A stretch of 64,000 nucleotides of DNA from assembly GCA_964344295.1 (NCBI GenBank), contig CAYFMR010000001.1:181127-245126 (forward strand), given 5' to 3'. Positions 17,917 to 27,600 of this stretch are shown piece by piece (within the stretch, counting starts at the first letter, position 1; every line of letters begins with the position of its first letter). The stretch is from JAAYFJ01 sp964344295. GTDB lineage: Bacteria > Bacillota > Clostridia > Tissierellales > Peptoniphilaceae. The position numbers and the translations under genes are program-made. Below the pieces are notes generated by a model. It had not been told where the DNA came from. It saw nothing but the letters and a program-made list of their open reading frames with translations, and made no database searches.

Positions 17917-18544
17917 CTTTCACACCCCATTTGCTGATGAAACTCAGACGGTGAATCGGTGTCAGTCCCAGCTTTAACACCGCCTCTTTGTGAGCTTTTG
18001 TTCCGTAGCCTTTGTGTTTCGCTATCCCATATCCTGGATAAAGTTCATCCCACGCTTGACATAGGTTGTCGCGATAGACCTTCGCCAACACCGAAGCACA
18101 AGCGATACCAAAAGAGCGATCATCTCCTTTGGTATACGCTTCATGAGGATACGAAAGCTTAGCTGGCAATCCATCGACTAAGATGGGCACTTGCTTCAAT
18201 GATAGCGTCTCCTGTAGTGTTTTGATCGCTTCATCCATTGCACGACATGTCGCTTGCAGAATATTGATCTCATCAATGATTGCCGCATCTTGACGTCCAA
18301 TGGCATAGCCAATGCCATGTTCTTTTAAGAGTGCATCTACTTCTCGTCTTCTCTTATCAGTCATTTTCTTTGAATCGCGGATGCCTTCTAAAAAGAAATC
18401 CTTGGGAATTGCCACGGCACAGGCCACCACATCACCCAAAACAGGTCCTCTTCCCACCTCATCAACAAAAATGGCCAAGTCGTTCGTGTGATAGGCGTGG
18501 ATTAGATCAAATGTTTTCATGGGGCTTATCTGTTGGTCGCTCAA
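17906..18544 (-). CDS. rnhB: Ribonuclease HII
   Basis: Removes RNA from RNA-DNA hybrids, including single ribonucleotides. 212 residues. The catalytic pair is in FVDEVGRGPV; DSKKM, and later GIACASVLAKVYRD and HKGYGTKAH complete the active site. After GRGP the usual LAGPV reads VLGDV, a mild deviation. I prefer the TTG at 18544, preceded by GGGAGGATAAGCC; the ATG eight codons later has no ribosome-binding site. It starts inside the rbgA coding end (38-base overlap). Confidence 0.93.
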   Translation of the reverse strand: MSDQQISPMKTFDLIHAYHTNDLAIFVDEVGRGPVLGDVVACAVAIPKDFFLEGIRDSKKMTDKRRREVDALLKEHGIGYAIGRQDAAIIDEINILQATCRAMDEAIKTLQETLSLKQVPILVDGLPAKLSYPHEAYTKGDDRSFGIACASVLAKVYRDNLCQAWDELYPGYGIAKHKGYGTKAHKEAVLKLGLTPIHRLSFISKWGVKVES

Positions 18545-19370
18545 GGCTTATCCTCCCTATTGTTCCTTTACGAAATTCATCTAAAAGTACGTTTGCCACT
18601 TTTGTGTATTCTACAAAGCCACCTCGTTGTAAAAAGCCCCGCCTCTTCCCAATCGCTTCCATCACTTCCAGTGGCGTTTTCCCATCGACTACAATGTCAT
18701 AGCGGTGCTCCAGCATTTCCGGATAAGATGCGTTAAGCTCCTCCACCAGTTTCAAGGCCAAAGTCTCAGTATCCAAAATTTCGTCTTTAATGGCCCCTGT
18801 AAAAGCCAGATGCAATCCTGTGGTTTCATCCTCAAACTTGGGCCACAAAACTCCCGGAGTGTCTAATAAATCAAAATCATCGACTTTGATCCACTGCTGC
18901 CCTTTTGTCACTCCCGGTCTATTACCCACATTCGCCGAACGTCTGCCTGCCAACATATTGAGTAAAGTAGATTTCCCCACGTTTGGCACGCCTACTACCA
19001 TGAGACGCAATCGCTGTGATTGCAACCCACGTTCTTGTCTTTTCTGGAATATTGGCGACGCTACATCTTTGACCAAACGTAGCAAGGTGGAGCGAGCGGT
19101 TTGGTCTCTTGGGTCCAGAAGCAGAAAAGGCAATTGCTCTTCCCGTAAGTAAGCCTCCCATTCCTGGGTGGCTTTTTCATCCGCCAAATCACTTTTAGTG
19201 ATCACTAATAGGCATGGTTTATTCCCTAACAGAGTACGTATCAAAGGATTAGTCGAGCTCCTCATAATGCGAGCATCCACCATCTCGATCACGACGTCGA
19301 TCAGCTTTAGTTGTTCTTGCATCTGGTCAAAGGCTTTTTTCATATGCCCCGGGTACCAATTGATCTGCAT
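18507..19370 (-). CDS. rbgA: Ribosome biogenesis GTPase RbgA (YlqF)
   Basis: Circularly permuted GTPase needed for late 50S assembly (incorporation of L16 and others). 287 residues. The G motifs are in permuted order: G4 TKSDL first, then G1 GVPNVGKSTLLN, then G3 DTPG. The N-terminus MQINWYPGHMKKA matches Bacillus RbgA, which together with GAGGTGG upstream fixes the start at 19370. First gene of the rbgA-rnhB-yraN-comM-dprA-topA unit. Confidence 0.96.
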   Translation of the reverse strand: MQINWYPGHMKKAFDQMQEQLKLIDVVIEMVDARIMRSSTNPLIRTLLGNKPCLLVITKSDLADEKATQEWEAYLREEQLPFLLLDPRDQTARSTLLRLVKDVASPIFQKRQERGLQSQRLRLMVVGVPNVGKSTLLNMLAGRRSANVGNRPGVTKGQQWIKVDDFDLLDTPGVLWPKFEDETTGLHLAFTGAIKDEILDTETLALKLVEELNASYPEMLEHRYDIVVDGKTPLEVMEAIGKRRGFLQRGGFVEYTKVANVLLDEFRKGTIGRISLERPTDKPHENI

Positions 19371-19469
19371 ATTCCACCTCATCTTATCTTAAAGCTATAT
19401 GAACTGTGTTAAGCCACATACTTTTAAAAAAAGCCCTAGTCATTACGAGCAAAGGGTTAGATTGACTTA

Positions 19470-19497
19470 ATTATACCATAGATGTCTGCTCTGTCCA
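19470..19497 (-). promoter_or_regulatory. Predicted promoter of the rbgA operon
   Basis: Minus strand: -35 TGGACA (19492-19497), 16-base spacer ending in TGG, -10 TATAAT (19470-19475). It leaves an untranslated leader of about 90 bases before rbgA, in which I see only a T-run (after AGGGC) and no strong hairpin. Confidence 0.75.
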
Positions 19498-19576
19498 GTT
19501 TCACCGCAGGAACTGATGCCTCGTCATTCCTTTAAGGTCCCTCTTATTCTTGACTTTAATGAGGATTTCATTCCAT

Positions 19577-19606
19577 AAAAAAATAGCAAGGTGACCTTGC
19601 TATTTT
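19577..19606 (-). terminator. Terminator of the ylxM-to-rplS operon
   Basis: AAAATAGCAAGG and CCTTGCTATTTT pair around a TGA loop (19580-19606). In the minus transcript it follows the rplS stop by 8 bases and ends in a seven-T run. Confidence 0.92.
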
Positions 19607-19614
19607 CCATCAGC

Positions 19615-19962
19615 TTAATAATTACTTCTTTCTTTAACTTTAGCGGCTTTTCCTTGACGATCACGCAAGTAGAACAGGCGTGCGCGACGAACTTTACCGC
19701 GTCTTACTACTTTAATTTGTTGAATTCGAGGTGAGTGCAACGGGAATGTTCTTTCCACACCAATACCATAAGACAAACGTCTTACCGTAAATGTTCTACG
19801 GTTGGCAGCACCTTGAATTTTAATAACCGTTCCTTCGAATACTTGGATACGTTCTCTAGTTCCTTCAATAACACGATAGTGAACTTGGATAGTATCCCCT
19901 ACACGAAACTTGGGAATATCATCACGTAGTTGAGCATTTTCAATCTTTTTAATGCGATCCAT
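19615..19962 (-). CDS. rplS: 50S ribosomal protein L19
   Basis: L19 sits at the 30S-50S interface. 115 residues, full length, with FRVGDTIQVHYRVIEGTRER and GIGVERTFPLHSPRI plus RRGKVRRARLFYLRDR. AAGGGAGGGAGCTAG lies before the ATG at 19962, which is within the trmD coding end (14-base overlap). Last gene of its operon. Confidence 0.98.
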   Translation of the reverse strand: MDRIKKIENAQLRDDIPKFRVGDTIQVHYRVIEGTRERIQVFEGTVIKIQGAANRRTFTVRRLSYGIGVERTFPLHSPRIQQIKVVRRGKVRRARLFYLRDRQGKAAKVKERSNY

Positions 19963-20701
19963 CTAGCTCCCTCCCTTCCAATTCTTGTATAATTTCATCC
20001 AGTATGGCTTGCTCTTTATCGGATAGACTCTGGCTCTGCAATAAGTCTGGCCTCATCAGATAGGTGATGCGCAATCTTTCTCGCATCCGATAGTCTTCAA
20101 TCTTCACGTGGTGCCCGGTCAGCAAAACTTCTGGCACCTGTAATCCATGATAATTCGCAGGCCTTGTGTACTGGGGTTGTTCCAGCAGTCCATGATAGTG
20201 GGACTCTTCTTCATAGGCTTCCGGTGCCGACAGCACACCAGGTAATAATCTAGTGATACCATCAATCAGCACCATGGCCGGCAACTCGCCGCCAGTTAAT
20301 ACATAGTCACCCAACGAAATTTCTTCGTCTACATAATAGTCAATTATACGTTGGTCTAATCCCTCGTAATGACCACATAGCAACACCAGGTGCGTTTCCA
20401 TTGCCAACTCTGTTAACTTCTGCTGCGTTAGCGGAAGTCCTTTTGGCGATAAGTAAATGACCTTAGCCTCAGATGTTGTCACATCCATAATGGCATCAAT
20501 GGCCGGTTGTGGCATCATGACCATACCGTGACCACCACCATAGGGGTAATCATCAACCTTCCGATGCTTGTCTAAAGAGTAATCACGGATATTGTGCGCT
20601 TCAATGGCCACATGGTCCGCTTCTACAGCGCGTCCAATAATACTCCACTCCCGAAACATGTGAAACATTTCAGGAAATAGCGTTAACACATCTATCTTCA
20701 T
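19949..20701 (-). CDS. trmD: tRNA (guanine-37-N1)-methyltransferase TrmD
   Basis: SPOUT methyltransferase making m1G37, needed to prevent frameshifting. 250 residues. MKIDVLTLFPEMF at the start, YPYGGGHGMVM, YLSPKGLPLTQ, LLCGHYEGLDQRI and the trefoil-knot segment SLGDYVLTGGELPAMVLID. Start overlaps the rimM stop by four bases (ATGA). Confidence 0.98.
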   Translation of the reverse strand: MKIDVLTLFPEMFHMFREWSIIGRAVEADHVAIEAHNIRDYSLDKHRKVDDYPYGGGHGMVMMPQPAIDAIMDVTTSEAKVIYLSPKGLPLTQQKLTELAMETHLVLLCGHYEGLDQRIIDYYVDEEISLGDYVLTGGELPAMVLIDGITRLLPGVLSAPEAYEEESHYHGLLEQPQYTRPANYHGLQVPEVLLTGHHVKIEDYRMRERLRITYLMRPDLLQSQSLSDKEQAILDEIIQELEGRELDGSH

Positions 20702-21201
20702 GGAATCATCCCTTCACTGGGACAAACAATCATCTTTTGCTCTGCCACATCCACTGACTTGATGTGTTCTTTCACAGCTGGGATCATTCCCTGCCCTCGC
20801 TCATTGGAGATAATATAGGCATCATTGGCAAGGCCTTCATAGACATCGACTAAAACACCTAACCGGTTACCTGCTTCATCGTAGACCGTCAGCCCAATCA
20901 AATCGCTGATATAATAGCGATCTTGTGGCAGTGGTACACGATCCTTGGTGTAGATAAATACGTCTTCTCCTTTGTAGGGCAGTACATCATTCATGTCGTT
21001 AAATTCACGAAAGGTCAAAAGCACCATTTGTTTCATATACTGTACTTTTGCAATATGTACTGGTGTTTTTTCTTTACCTAAATAGACCATCTCCAGTGAC
21101 TCGAATCTCTTGGGATCATCTGTTTGAGGAAAGACCTTGACACCACCACGAACTCCGTGGGTATTGATAATCGTGCCTACCGCAGTATATACATCATCCA
21201 A
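20698..21201 (-). CDS. rimM: 16S rRNA processing protein RimM
   Basis: Assists maturation of the 30S head with S19. 167 residues; VGTIINTHGVRGGVKVFP N-terminal barrel and a PRC-barrel with YYISDLIGLTVYDEAG and KEHIKSVDVAEQKM. The start is a TTG at 21201 (TTGGATGATG), overlapping the khpA stop by eight bases, with AAGTGGA upstream. No ATG is available at the N-terminus. Confidence 0.95.
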   Translation of the reverse strand: MDDVYTAVGTIINTHGVRGGVKVFPQTDDPKRFESLEMVYLGKEKTPVHIAKVQYMKQMVLLTFREFNDMNDVLPYKGEDVFIYTKDRVPLPQDRYYISDLIGLTVYDEAGNRLGVLVDVYEGLANDAYIISNERGQGMIPAVKEHIKSVDVAEQKMIVCPSEGMIP

Positions 21202-21421
21202 TGTTTAATTCCACTTCTTTGCGTTCTTTTCTTCCAGCCGCTTTTAACACGCCACGAATGGCTTGTGCAACACGGCCTTGTCGACCGATGACTTTACCCA
21301 TGTCGGATTCAGCCACTTTGAGATTGATACTTACAAGCTGGTCAGTTTCCACTATCTCAACTTGCACCTGATCCGGTTCATCCACCAAGGATTTGGCAAT
21401 GTGCATTATCAGTTCTTCCAT
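21194..21421 (-). CDS. khpA: KH-domain RNA-binding protein KhpA
   Basis: Single KH-domain protein of 75 residues that in Gram-positives pairs with KhpB and affects cell elongation and RNA stability. The GxxG loop is in GKVIGRQGRVAQAIRGVL. ATG at 21421 with AGAGGTG seven bases upstream is preferred over the GTG three codons earlier. Sits in its standard place between rpsP and rimM. Confidence 0.94.
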   Translation of the reverse strand: MEELIMHIAKSLVDEPDQVQVEIVETDQLVSINLKVAESDMGKVIGRQGRVAQAIRGVLKAAGRKERKEVELNIG

Positions 21422-21433
21422 CTCAAACACCTC

Positions 21434-21739
21434 TTATGCCTCTTCAGCCGGGGTTTCTTCCTCTTGACTCTCTACGGACGCTTGGTTCTCTTCGTCTTTG
21501 ACTACATTAGCATCTTTTAATAGACGCATTACAGTCGCTGTCGGTGTTGCACCTTTATCCAGCCAAGCTTTGGCCTTTTCCTCGTCGATGCGCACGGTTT
21601 TGGGTTCCGTCAGAGGGTCATAATAACCAATCTCCTCAATGAAACGACCATTACGCGGCGTGCGAGAATCAGCAACAATGATGCGATAAAACGGGTTCTT
21701 CTTAGCACCCATTCTACGCAAACGGATTTTTACTGCCAT
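21434..21739 (-). CDS. rpsP: 30S ribosomal protein S16
   Basis: 101 residues: MAVKIRLRRMGAKKNPFYRI, ADSRTPRNGRFIEEIGYYDP and the AKAWLDKGATPT segment are diagnostic. The C-terminus adds an acidic tail of about 20 residues. Start at 21739 with AAAGGAGGTGG upstream; the frame is open three codons earlier but that lies upstream of the ribosome-binding site. Confidence 0.98.
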   Translation of the reverse strand: MAVKIRLRRMGAKKNPFYRIIVADSRTPRNGRFIEEIGYYDPLTEPKTVRIDEEKAKAWLDKGATPTATVMRLLKDANVVKDEENQASVESQEEETPAEEA

Positions 21740-21757
21740 CGTTTCCACCTCCTTTTT

Positions 21758-23098
21758 CTACATAAAAGGCAATCCAAAACGACCTTTACGGCGCCCTGCT
21801 TTGCCCATTTGAGTAAACTGCTTCATCATTTTTTTCATATCTTTAAATTGTTTCAGCAATTTATTCACATCACTAACACTTGTTCCACTACCGGCGGCAA
21901 TTCGCTTACGGCGAGAACTATTGATGATTTCCGGATTTTGTCTTTCTTTTGGCGTCATGGATAAAATGATAGCTTCAATGCGGCTAATATCTTTATCGCT
22001 GACCGTCAGGCCCTTTAACGCCTTGCTGTTCATTCCCGGAAGCATACCCATGAGATCCTCTATCGGTCCCATGTTTCGCATTTGTTCAATTTGGTCTAAG
22101 AAGTCATCTAGCGTAAACGTCTGCTCACGCAGTTTGGCTTCTAATTCTTGCGCTTTTTGTTGATCCACTGCTTCTACCGCACGGTCGATCAGAGAGAGAA
22201 CGTCTCCCATACCTAAAATACGCGAAGCCATGCGATCAGGATAAAAAGGTTCTAATTGATCCAGTTTTTCTCCCATGGCCACATATTTAATCGGCGTATC
22301 TGTTACAGCGCGAATCGACAGAGCTGCCCCGCCACGAGCGTCGCCATCCAGTTTGGTCAGAATCACGCCTGTGAGTTGCAAGGCCTGGTTAAAGGCATCT
22401 GCTACGTTGACTGCATCTTGGCCCGTCATCGCATCTAAGACGAGAAGCACTTCGTCGGGATTTACTGCACCATGAATGCGTTTAATTTCCTCCATCATGG
22501 TTTCATCGATATGAAGGCGTCCAGCTGTATCAATGATAACAACATCATGGCCTTCTTTTTTAGCATAGGACAGCGCAGCTTTTGCAATATCTACAGGGTC
22601 CGTTTTATCACCTAGAGCGAATACTTCTGTCCCAATTTGCTCCCCTAACACCTGCAACTGTTTAATTGCAGCAGGACGATAGATGTCACATGCCACTAAC
22701 AGGCTTCGTTTGTTCTGTTTTTTTAAGGCTAAGGCGAGCTTTCCCGTCGTCGTTGTTTTACCAGCTCCTTGTAGTCCGCTCATCAAGATGACTGTCGGCG
22801 GATTGGGGCTTAAGTTTAACTTGGCCTGTGTTTCCCCCATTAAAGCGGTTAGTTCCTCATGGACGATTTTAATGACTTGTTGTCCAGGCGTTAAGCTTTC
22901 CATGACCTCTGCACCTAACGCACGTGTTTTGACATCTTTGGTAAATGTTCGCACCACTTTAAAGTTTACGTCCGCTTCCAATAAAGCCAACCGCACTTCA
23001 CGTAGCGCTTCATCCAAGTCCTTTTCAGTTAACTTGCCTTTTTTCCTTAAATTGTTGAGGGTTTGTTGTAGCTTTTCTGATAAGCCTGAAAAAACCAT
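21758..23098 (-). CDS. ffh: Signal recognition particle protein Ffh
   Basis: SRP GTPase that binds signal peptides of nascent membrane proteins and the 4.5S/6S-type RNA. 446 residues: N-domain four-helix bundle, G-domain with GLQGAGKTTTTGKLA, DTAGRLHIDE and TKLDGDARGG, then the methionine-rich M-domain (LPGMNS, and KDMKKMMKQFTQM). TAGGAGGGACCG precedes the ATG at 23098. It acts with FtsY, encoded in the next operon upstream. Confidence 0.98.
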   Translation of the reverse strand: MVFSGLSEKLQQTLNNLRKKGKLTEKDLDEALREVRLALLEADVNFKVVRTFTKDVKTRALGAEVMESLTPGQQVIKIVHEELTALMGETQAKLNLSPNPPTVILMSGLQGAGKTTTTGKLALALKKQNKRSLLVACDIYRPAAIKQLQVLGEQIGTEVFALGDKTDPVDIAKAALSYAKKEGHDVVIIDTAGRLHIDETMMEEIKRIHGAVNPDEVLLVLDAMTGQDAVNVADAFNQALQLTGVILTKLDGDARGGAALSIRAVTDTPIKYVAMGEKLDQLEPFYPDRMASRILGMGDVLSLIDRAVEAVDQQKAQELEAKLREQTFTLDDFLDQIEQMRNMGPIEDLMGMLPGMNSKALKGLTVSDKDISRIEAIILSMTPKERQNPEIINSSRRKRIAAGSGTSVSDVNKLLKQFKDMKKMMKQFTQMGKAGRRKGRFGLPFM

Positions 23099-23108
23099 TC
23101 GGTCCCTC

Positions 23109-23462
23109 CTAACGTACCATTGCTTCCAGGATCTGCTTAGCTTCTACTAACATTAGGCGCTTTGGCGTGTCTGTTTCCAACGCATATACCTTCGTAATGA
23201 GATCCAACACCCGATGCAAATGCTTTTCGCGATCATAAAACCGCTCTGCTAATGCCAAATCTCTTTCAAAGTTATTTAACTTTCTTTCTCCACGGCGAAT
23301 ATTTTCTGATACCGCCTGCTTGGAAATCGTAAACTCATCCGCAATCTCGCTTAGGCTGTAGTCATATTGATAATAGAGTTCTAAACACTCGCGCTCCCTT
23401 GGTGTCAGTAGGCCGCCATAAAAATCCAGTAACCGGTTCATGGCATCGAATTTTTCAAACAT
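23109..23462 (-). CDS. ylxM: YlxM family helix-turn-helix protein (SRP-associated)
   Basis: 117 residues. Typical YlxM: FEKFDAMNRLLDFYGGLLT, RERECLELYYQYDYSLSEIAD and SKQAVSENIRRGERKL, a sigma-70 region 4-like HTH. In Bacillota it always precedes ffh and has been reported to stimulate SRP GTPase activity in streptococci. ATG at 23462 with GGTGAG upstream; a GTG five codons earlier overlaps that ribosome-binding site. First gene of the operon, directly behind a palindrome-bearing promoter. Confidence 0.95.
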   Translation of the reverse strand: MFEKFDAMNRLLDFYGGLLTPRERECLELYYQYDYSLSEIADEFTISKQAVSENIRRGERKLNNFERDLALAERFYDREKHLHRVLDLITKVYALETDTPKRLMLVEAKQILEAMVR

Positions 23463-23476
23463 GTTCTCACCACACA

Positions 23477-23507
23477 AATAGTGTCAAGGGAAAACCTTGA
23501 CACTATT
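23477..23507 (-). repeat. 13-bp perfect inverted repeat at the ylxM-ffh transcription start
   Basis: AATAGTGTCAAGG (23477-23489) and CCTTGACACTATT (23495-23507), 5-base spacer. One base separates it from the -10 hexamer, so it spans the predicted start point. It could be a repressor operator or a 5' hairpin of the message. There is no T-run, so it is not a terminator for ftsY. Confidence 0.9.
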
Positions 23508-23508
23508 G

Positions 23509-23536
23509 ATTATAGCTATTCTATCTTATTTGTCAA
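23509..23536 (-). promoter_or_regulatory. Consensus promoter of ylxM-ffh-rpsP operon
   Basis: Minus strand: perfect -35 TTGACA (23531-23536), 16-base spacer, perfect -10 TATAAT (23509-23514), located immediately after the ftsY stop. Confidence 0.9.
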
Positions 23537-23541
23537 CACTT

Positions 23542-24693
23542 TTAGGAAAATAATGCCTCTACAAATTCGTTCGCTCGGAACCTTTGTAAGTCCTCAATAC
23601 CTTCTCCCACGCCCACTAATTTTACAGGAATTTGCAATGTTTTTTCTAAGCTGATCGTAATGCCACCTTTCGCCGTACCATCCAGCTTCGTTAAGGCAAT
23701 GCCTGTAATGTTTGTGACTTCCGCAAATGTTTTGGCCTGCATCACAGCATTTTGTCCTGTCGTAGCATCTAAAACTAACAGGACTTCTTTATTCGCTTCA
23801 GGGTATTCTCTTTCTAAAATGCGAAAAATTTTGCCTAATTCTTTCATCAAGTTAGCTTTATTATGCAAGCGTCCCGCCGTATCGCAGATAAGTACATCCG
23901 CTTTTCTGGCTCTTGCTGCGTGAATACCGTCATAAATCACAGCTCCAGGGTCTGCCCCTTCGTGATGGGCAACAATATCTACTTGAGCGCGATTGGCCCA
24001 CTCTTTTAACTGTTCAGCCGCAGCAGCTCTAAAGGTATCCCCAGCCGCTAACATGACCTTTTTTCCATCTTCGCTCAACTGATAAGCCAACTTCCCAATC
24101 GTGGTCGTTTTGCCTACACCGTTGACGCCAATCACCATCACCACTGCCGGCGCTTCCGTTTTCACTTGTCGTTCCGCATCTGTAAACTGTGATAAAGATT
24201 CAAGAATAATTTCTTTCAAAAGCGGTTTGACCTCTTTGACGTCTTTCACGTTGCGCGCTTTAATCTCTTCTTGTAACCGATCAATGATCTCTATCGTAGA
24301 CTCCATTCCCACGTCAGCGCTGATGAGAATTTCTTCTAACTCTTCATAGAGTTCATCGTCAATGGTTAGGTAGTTACCTAACAAGCGGTCCATCTGATCG
24401 ACAAAGCCGTTTTTCGTTTTCTGCAGACCCTTTTTCAGGCGTTCAAACCAGTTGTCCTTTGTTTCAACTTTTTCTTTAGTCTCTTGAGCTTCCTGCGTCG
24501 TTTTTTCATCTCTTGACACCGGCATCTCATTTACAGCCTCTTGTTCCACCATATCCTGTGGCATAGCCTCTTGTTGACCATCTTCCGCATTTTCCCTTTC
24601 AGGCTCATGATGATTTTTCGCCAGCTCTTCTTCATTTTCTTTTTTTGTCTTTTCCTCTTTGGGAGCAAACTGGTCTTTCATCCATTTAAACAT
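23542..24693 (-). CDS. ftsY: SRP receptor FtsY
   Basis: Membrane-associated GTPase receptor for SRP. 383 residues: an acidic, charged, low-complexity A region (about 1-80) and then the NG domain, with GVNGVGKTTTIGKLA, AAGDTFRAAAAEQL, CDTAGRLHNKANLM and TKLDGTAKGG. ATG at 24693 overlaps the smc stop by eight bases, with AAAGGAGGGAAGTC upstream. Follows rnc-smc as usual in Clostridia and Bacilli. Confidence 0.98.
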   Translation of the reverse strand: MFKWMKDQFAPKEEKTKKENEEELAKNHHEPERENAEDGQQEAMPQDMVEQEAVNEMPVSRDEKTTQEAQETKEKVETKDNWFERLKKGLQKTKNGFVDQMDRLLGNYLTIDDELYEELEEILISADVGMESTIEIIDRLQEEIKARNVKDVKEVKPLLKEIILESLSQFTDAERQVKTEAPAVVMVIGVNGVGKTTTIGKLAYQLSEDGKKVMLAAGDTFRAAAAEQLKEWANRAQVDIVAHHEGADPGAVIYDGIHAARARKADVLICDTAGRLHNKANLMKELGKIFRILEREYPEANKEVLLVLDATTGQNAVMQAKTFAEVTNITGIALTKLDGTAKGGITISLEKTLQIPVKLVGVGEGIEDLQRFRANEFVEALFS

Positions 24694-27600
24694 GACTTCC
24701 CTCCTTTAAATACTTGCTCATTTCCAGCGGTATGACTTTGCTGATACCTTTCTGCTCCATCGTCACACCATAGATTGTTTCCGCTAATTCCATGGTACCG
24801 CGTCGATGGGTAATCATGATAAATTGTGTTCCCTGACTTAGGCTGGCGATATACTCTGTATAGCGAGCAATGTTGGCATCATCGAGAGCCGCATCAATCT
24901 CATCCAATATACTAAACGGCGATGGTCTCTCATGGAATAAGGCAAAAATCAATGCCACAGCCGTCAACGCCTTTTCTCCTCCCGATAGCAGATTTAGGTG
25001 CTGTAATTTTTTACCTGGCGGTTCTGCCAAGATGTGGACAGCGTCCTCTCCATCCTCTTGCCGATAGATTAGCTCCGCATGTCCACCTTCAAACAATTGA
25101 ACGAAGACACGGTTAAAATGTTCATTAATCGAGGACAAGCTTTCCTGGAATCGTTTTTCCATTTCTTCTTCCATGGTAGCCACCAAAGTCTCTAATTTTA
25201 CCTTTGATTGAATCAAATCTTGTCTCTGGGTTTGCAGTTTTTCAAATTGTTCCTTCTCTCTTTCATATTGATGGATACTAGAGACATTGACAGCCCCAAA
25301 CTCCTGTAGTGCCGTTTCCAGCTCCTTCTTTTTTCGTTGAGTCACCTCTTGGCCAGTATCCTTCCAGTCTTTAAGGTGCACACCATATACTTCTTCCACA
25401 TGCGCCACTAGCCGATTCTCTTCCACCTGCCAATTTTCTAATTTATTCAACCAGTTTACTTGTTCTAAAGACTGGCTATGTCTTGTTTCGTCTAAGTCAC
25501 GCATCAGTGCCTGATCCTCTTTTAACCTAATTCGGTGAGTATAAATATCATCTTGCATGGCGGAAAACTCTCGTCGACAGGCATCATATGACTTTTCAGC
25601 AGCATCCAATGCACTGGTTTGCTCCAGTTTGCGCACTTCGTTATCCTGTTTTGCTCGAGCCACCGATGCTAAAGCGTCCTGCACTTGTTCCTTTTCGCCT
25701 TGCAGGTGCTGCCCCTCAGCTCTATATTGCTCTTTGGCAAAGCGCCGTGCTTGTGCCGCCTCGCGGGCATCATAGTAGGCTTTTTGCTTCATAATATGCT
25801 CTTCTCTTAACGTTTGAATGTACGTTTCAAGTCTCACAATGTCCGCTTCTAATTGTTCTACCGCAGTGCTGTCAGTATCCTCTGCGATCTGATTTTCAGT
25901 CTCTTCCGGATGGGTCCAGTACTTTAGTTTCTCTTTGAGGGACTCTTCTCGGGTTTTCAACTCATCCAGCTCTCCAGAAATCTGTTTTTTTTGCAATTCT
26001 CTTTCCCACAAAATTTGTGACAAGGATTGAATCTGTGCTTTGACATCCTCAACCTTTTCTTGCAACACGGCCATCGACGTTGTTTCGTCCGCCAATGCAC
26101 TTTGATTTTTTTGCCATAGCGCCTGTTCTTGTTGGAGCGTGGCAAGCAAATTTTGTTCTTCTTTCACCATGGACTGCCAACGTTTTTTCTCTCCTAGTAA
26201 GGAACTTTTTTGCTTCGCTTCACCAATGGATACCGCCCCGCCAGCATAAATCACTTCTCCTTGCAGCGTGACGAATCTTCGATCAAATTTTACATTTTTT
26301 GCAAAGTTTAAAGCGTTGACATAGTTATCAAACACCAATGTATTGCGCAATAAATGAGCCAGAATATGATCATACTGTTTGTCTGTTTTTACCAGGTCAA
26401 CCGCTAAGCCCAAGCATCCTTCCGGCAACGGATTAGGTGCCCTCTGTATTTTCGCCTTAATCGTGTCTAGCGGCAAAAAAGTTACCCGCCCCCATCGTTT
26501 TTGCTTCGCTAGGCGAATGAGGCCCTGAATCTTCTCGGCTTGGTCAATGACAATGTTCTGCATTCCAAGACCCAAAACCGTTTCTAACGCTTTGGTGTAG
26601 GGTTCTTCTACGTGTATTAACTCTGCTACCGTGTTATGGATACCGTAGTCTTCTTTATTAATAGCCCACATCAGCTCCTGCACGCTTTTCCCATAACTTT
26701 CATAGTGTTCACGTGCATTGGCCATCACTCGTAACTTCGCTTGAACAGTCCCTAAATCGCTACGTAACCGAAGTAAGGACTCTTGAATTTGCTGTAGACT
26801 ATCTTGTAACGCACTCTGCTGTTTCGTTGTCTCTGCTAAGTTAGAGGTTTCCCGCTGCAAAATCAAGCGGAGATCAGCAAGATTTTCGTCACCCTTTTCA
26901 ATGGCTATTTTTTGTTCTTCTAGTTGAGCTTCCAACGTCTTTTTGGTTTCTTCCACTTCAAGAATCGTTTTTCTTAGCTCAGCCTTTTGCTGCTCGGAGA
27001 GTTCCAAGTTCAACTTCTGTTGTAATGCTAACTCCATTGCTTCTTGCTGTTTGTTTTGCGCAGCTCTTAACTGCTCCTGCCGTTTTTTGAGCAAAGACTC
27101 TTGCTCCGCAAGCTTGTTCTGCCACTCAGTGAGCTCCGTTTTCAGCTCATCTAGAAGAGGCTCTTCCTTTGACTCGGGTATGCGATAAACTTCCTCATTT
27201 TTCCAAGTATCATACCTTTGTTCCAAAGCCGCCAAACGATCTTCTAGGCCGTGTTCTTCCCGTTCCAGCCGTACTTGCTCTGCCAAGGTCACGTTCTGCT
27301 GCCCGCGCAATTTCTCCACTTCTGCTGTTTTATCATAGTAATTTTCCTGAAGCACCTTGAGATCTGCTTCTTTTTGAATTAAATCTCGCTCTGCTTGGGC
27401 TATGGTTTTTTCTAAATTTTGTTGTTCCTGTGCCATCTGTTCAAGCGTTTCACGAATCTCTTCCAGGGCTTTGTCACACTCTTCGATACGTTTTTGCAGG
27501 ACTTGCACGCGTCGAAAGTTATACTGCACCACAGCTTCTTTGGTCTCTTGAAACAGTTGAAGATAGGCCTTGGCTTGTACCGCCTCTTCGTGCAATCGCT

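Noticed and set aside
22683..23150. Open frame of 155 codons on the plus strand opposite ffh
   Set aside because: Antisense shadow of the conserved ffh G-domain; no start signals.
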